7,212 bases of DNA from Gp13-AA77 sp036521995 (GTDB lineage: Bacteria; Acidobacteriota; Terriglobia; UBA7540): contig DATDGR010000006.1 of assembly GCA_036521995.1 (NCBI GenBank), forward strand, positions 1 to 7,212. The letters run 5' to 3'. Within the stretch, counting starts at the first letter, position 1, and the number at the start of each line of letters is the position of its first letter. A model generated the notes under the pieces. The model was not told the DNA's origin, searched no databases, and worked only from the letters and a program-made list of their open reading frames with translations. Of this stretch, positions 5,983 through 7,212 are shown piece by piece. The translations under genes were made by a program, and so were the position numbers.

Positions 5983-6360
5983 GTGCGAGCAGCCGGAGCA
6001 CTCCTCGGACTGGTAATCGTGCTGGCGGTCGGATACTGGCTATACAAGATGGAGGTCACTCCATCCGCGGCGCAGGGGGCAACCGCGCCCATCGAGCAGA
6101 TCGACACCACCGGCGTCACCAGCGATCTGATCTCCATCGGCCAGGCGGAAAAGCTCTACCTTGCCAGTCACGACAGTTACGCCACCCTCGACCAGCTCCA
6201 GCAAGAAGGGTCGATCAGTTTTGGCAGCCGTCGCGGATACAACTACGCGGTGCAAGTGGATGGCCAGCGCTTCCAGGCGGTGGCGACTCCCACGGACTCC
6301 ACGAAGGCCGGCTGGCCAACGTTCTCACTGGACCAAACCCTCCAAGTATCGCGGCAATGA
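5983..6360 (+). CDS. Small membrane-anchored pilin-like protein
   Basis: This 125-residue protein has one N-terminal hydrophobic segment (about 4-21, AGALLGLVIVLAVGYWLY). A Ser/Ala/Thr-rich spacer (26-46) follows, then a domain whose pattern (IGQAEKLYLASHDSYATLDQL, a short turn, GYNYAVQVDGQRFQAVATP) resembles the globular part of small type IV pilin-like proteins common in Acidobacteriota: a helix with A-E-x-x-Y, a S-Y-x-x-L-x-x-L turn, and beta strands with GY-x-Y and F-x-A-x-A-x-P. No prepilin peptidase site (G-F-T-L-I-E type) precedes the hydrophobic segment, so it is probably a membrane-anchored or secreted relative and not an assembled pilin. GTG 5983 is the only start in this frame, with AGAGGT (5971-5976) as SD. 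It lies 88 bases after the regulator on the same strand. The biological role is unknown. The pilin resemblance is from pattern recognition only. Confidence 0.75.
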   Translation: MRAAGALLGLVIVLAVGYWLYKMEVTPSAAQGATAPIEQIDTTGVTSDLISIGQAEKLYLASHDSYATLDQLQQEGSISFGSRRGYNYAVQVDGQRFQAVATPTDSTKAGWPTFSLDQTLQVSRQ

Positions 6361-6414
6361 GCTGCCGGATTGTCGTTTGACTGCCAGGGGAATCTGTCGT
6401 GCTGAGCCAGCGAT

Positions 6415-6831
6415 CTACGGCGCCAGCGGACGGCCAATCTCCCAGTGATGGCCGAAGGGATCGGCCACGCGGCCCAAGCGCCAGCCATACGCTTCCTCCA
6501 CCGCGCAGACCTCGCGGGCGCCGGCCGCGAGGGCCTTCGCAAACATCGCATCAGGATCCGGCACGGTCAAAATCATTCGAGCCGTGGCACCGCCCAGAGA
6601 CTCTGGACTGAAGTTGCCATGCTCAGGGGACTCGTCGCTCAACCAGAACTCCGCACCACCCTCAACGGACAGACGAGACACCACCGCACCATCAGGAGCC
6701 TCCACGCGGTAGACCTCGATCGCCCCGAATGCCGACTTGTAGAACTCAACCGCTCGCGCGCCATTTCGAACCGACAGCATGGGGGCAACTGAATACCCCG
6801 CGGAGGTCCGCGCGCCTGCCTCTGTGCTCAT
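6415..6831 (-). CDS. VOC-family (PhnB/glyoxalase-like) protein
   Basis: This 138-residue protein has the vicinal-oxygen-chelate fold pattern of PhnB-like/glyoxalase-like proteins: VAPMLSVRNGARAVEFYKSAFGA near the N-terminus, FWLSDESPEHGNFSP in the middle, TVPDPDAMFAKALAAGA, then YGWRLGRVADPFGHHWEIG at the end. Family members bind metals or small substrates in catalysis or drug binding, and the substrate cannot be told from sequence here. The start ATG (6829-6831 on the plus strand) has a strong SD, GGGAGG (complement of 6837-6842), 5 bases away. It converges on the pilin-like gene with a 54-base gap and no evident shared terminator. It is likely a separate single-gene unit. No convincing promoter was found upstream of it. 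Confidence 0.93.
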   Translation of the reverse strand: MSTEAGARTSAGYSVAPMLSVRNGARAVEFYKSAFGAIEVYRVEAPDGAVVSRLSVEGGAEFWLSDESPEHGNFSPESLGGATARMILTVPDPDAMFAKALAAGAREVCAVEEAYGWRLGRVADPFGHHWEIGRPLAP

Positions 6832-6948
6832 CGATTCCTCCCGATCATCTACGGCCGGCTTGTCGGCTATAAGCTCGAAGAATCACCATACCCTTATTAC
6901 GTGGGTGCCATCGACATTGTTTTCTTGATGTCGGCGACAGCAAGGGAG

Positions 6949-6969
6949 CGGACCCCGTCCTCGGGTCCG
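6949..6969 (+). repeat. Inverted repeat with a competing partner downstream
   Basis: CGGACCC (6949-6955) pairs perfectly with GGGTCCG (6963-6969), with a 7-base loop. CTCGGGT (6960-6966), which shares bases with the right arm, is also an exact complement of ACCCGAG (7006-7012). A small GCCC-TGC-GGGC hairpin (6981-6991) lies between them. No T run follows. Confidence 0.4.
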
Positions 6970-7027
6970 GCCTGCACGTTGCCCTGCGGGCTTGTTCGCA
7001 CGAGAACCCGAGCTATGGTTGTCAGGA

Positions 7028-7062
7028 GCGCCTACATCGCGAAAAGCACTCGACGTAGGCGC
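7028..7062 (+). repeat. 8-bp perfect inverted repeat
   Basis: GCGCCTAC (7028-7035) and GTAGGCGC (7055-7062) are exact reverse complements separated by 19 bases. No T run follows, so it is not an evident terminator. A binding site or RNA stem is possible. It overlaps the TonB-receptor-like remnant, which argues that at least part of the symmetry could be chance. Confidence 0.4.
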
Positions 7063-7114
7063 GACCCGCGAACCGTTGCAGGTGGAACCCAGTGCGATCC
7101 GTACAACGTTTTGA
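7043..7114 (+). pseudogene. Possible remnant of a TonB-dependent receptor-like gene
   Basis: One frame reads K-ALDVGATREPLQVEPSA-IRTTF before TGA 7112-7114. The L-x-V-G-A-T-x-E-x-x-x-V-E-x-S-A pattern resembles the strand pair that ends the carboxypeptidase-regulatory-like domain and begins the plug of TonB-dependent, Oar-like outer-membrane receptors, which are abundant in Acidobacteriota. There is no start codon with SD, and the upstream residues in this frame do not fit. In the next frame upstream, SAYIAKS looks more compatible, which would imply a frameshift near 7045. Only about 20 residues support the resemblance, so chance is a real alternative. Confidence 0.3.
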
Positions 7115-7119
7115 TAGAC

Positions 7120-7139
7120 TCTGGTAGATTCTGGTAGGT
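7120..7139 (+). repeat. Tandem 10-base direct repeat TCTGGTAG(A/G)T
   Basis: TCTGGTAGAT (7120-7129) is followed directly by TCTGGTAGGT (7130-7139), 9 of 10 identical. The period of one helical turn suits side-by-side binding of a regulator. It lies upstream of an AT-rich stretch that could serve a gene beyond the window. Confidence 0.4.
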
Positions 7140-7212
7140 CGTTGTTATCGGAAACTATCTACGTTTTATAAATCTAAGGAGGGTGCCCCAAGTTCCGTTA
7201 GAGGTTTGAGCG

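Larger units (their letters stand above)
6832..7212. other. Stretch of about 370 bases without a convincing gene
   Basis: The region starts with the VOC gene's upstream sequence and turns AT-richer after about 7105. A 78-codon plus-strand frame (6901-7137) shows an arginine-heavy, low-information translation, no SD and no family resemblance, so it is not called. What stands out are inverted repeats (6949-6969, 7028-7062), a direct repeat (7120-7139), a peptide-like remnant (7043-7114), and an AT-rich TTTATAAA palindrome (7165-7172) near AAGGAGG (7176-7182) that lacks a start codon in range. A gene may begin beyond the window. Confidence 0.5.

Noticed and set aside
6895..6915. Sigma54-type -24 element TGGCAC on the minus strand upstream of the VOC gene
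   Set aside because: The required GC of the -12 element is absent at the correct spacing.
6901..7137. Frame of 78 codons on the plus strand
   Set aside because: No SD, low-information Arg/Thr-rich translation, and a better coding-like signal lies in another frame at 7043-7111.
7142..7182. Promoter plus ribosome site: TTGTTA, TATAAA and AAGGAGG
   Set aside because: Spacing between hexamers is 19 bases, and the SD-like motif would lie at or before the expected transcription start. No start codon follows at a usable distance, so the elements do not fit together.

Overview
This window is chromosomal DNA from a GC-rich bacterium. It reads as ordinary host sequence, and no insertion sequence, integrase, phage gene, CRISPR array, tRNA or rRNA was seen. 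My best guess is the phylum Acidobacteriota, perhaps a Solibacter/Bryobacter-like lineage. The guess rests on the style of the FtsA/FtsZ proteins, on a small pilin-like protein of a type I associate with that phylum, and on a TonB-receptor-like peptide remnant. It is an inference, not a match I could test.

Layout. Positions 1-893 hold the 3' part of ftsA, cut by the window edge. A complete ftsZ follows at 947-2128, so this is the distal end of a division (dcw) cluster. A hairpin just after ftsZ and a near-consensus sigma70-type promoter (TTGACA-17-TATAGT, 2217-2245) mark a new transcription unit. That unit encodes an RsbW/SpoIIAB-like serine kinase (2428-2910) and, overlapping it by 32 bases, an RsbV/SpoIIAA-like STAS antagonist (2879-3235). 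A hairpin with a short T run lies after the STAS gene.

A structured leader of about 270-300 bases (3236-3534) precedes a cytoplasmic histidine kinase gene (3535-4506, or from 3508). The kinase gene is joined by an ATGA overlap to an NtrC-type response regulator with receiver, sigma54-activating AAA+ and Fis-type DNA-binding domains (4503-5894). Next come a small membrane-anchored pilin-like protein (5983-6360) and, facing it on the minus strand, a VOC/PhnB-like protein (6415-6831). The last 370 bases hold no convincing intact gene. They contain inverted repeats, a short direct repeat and a peptide-like remnant resembling a TonB-dependent receptor.

How the genes may work together. FtsA and FtsZ build the division ring. 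The kinase/STAS pair would act as a partner switch, in which the kinase phosphorylates the antagonist on the DSSG serine or else binds a sigma factor or other target. The histidine kinase and NtrC-type regulator form a cognate two-component system that activates sigma54 promoters. No sigma factor gene, no PP2C phosphatase and no clear -24/-12 promoter was seen here, so targets and inputs lie elsewhere. Placing both switches directly behind ftsAZ is the most interesting feature of the window, but a functional link to division is only a hypothesis.
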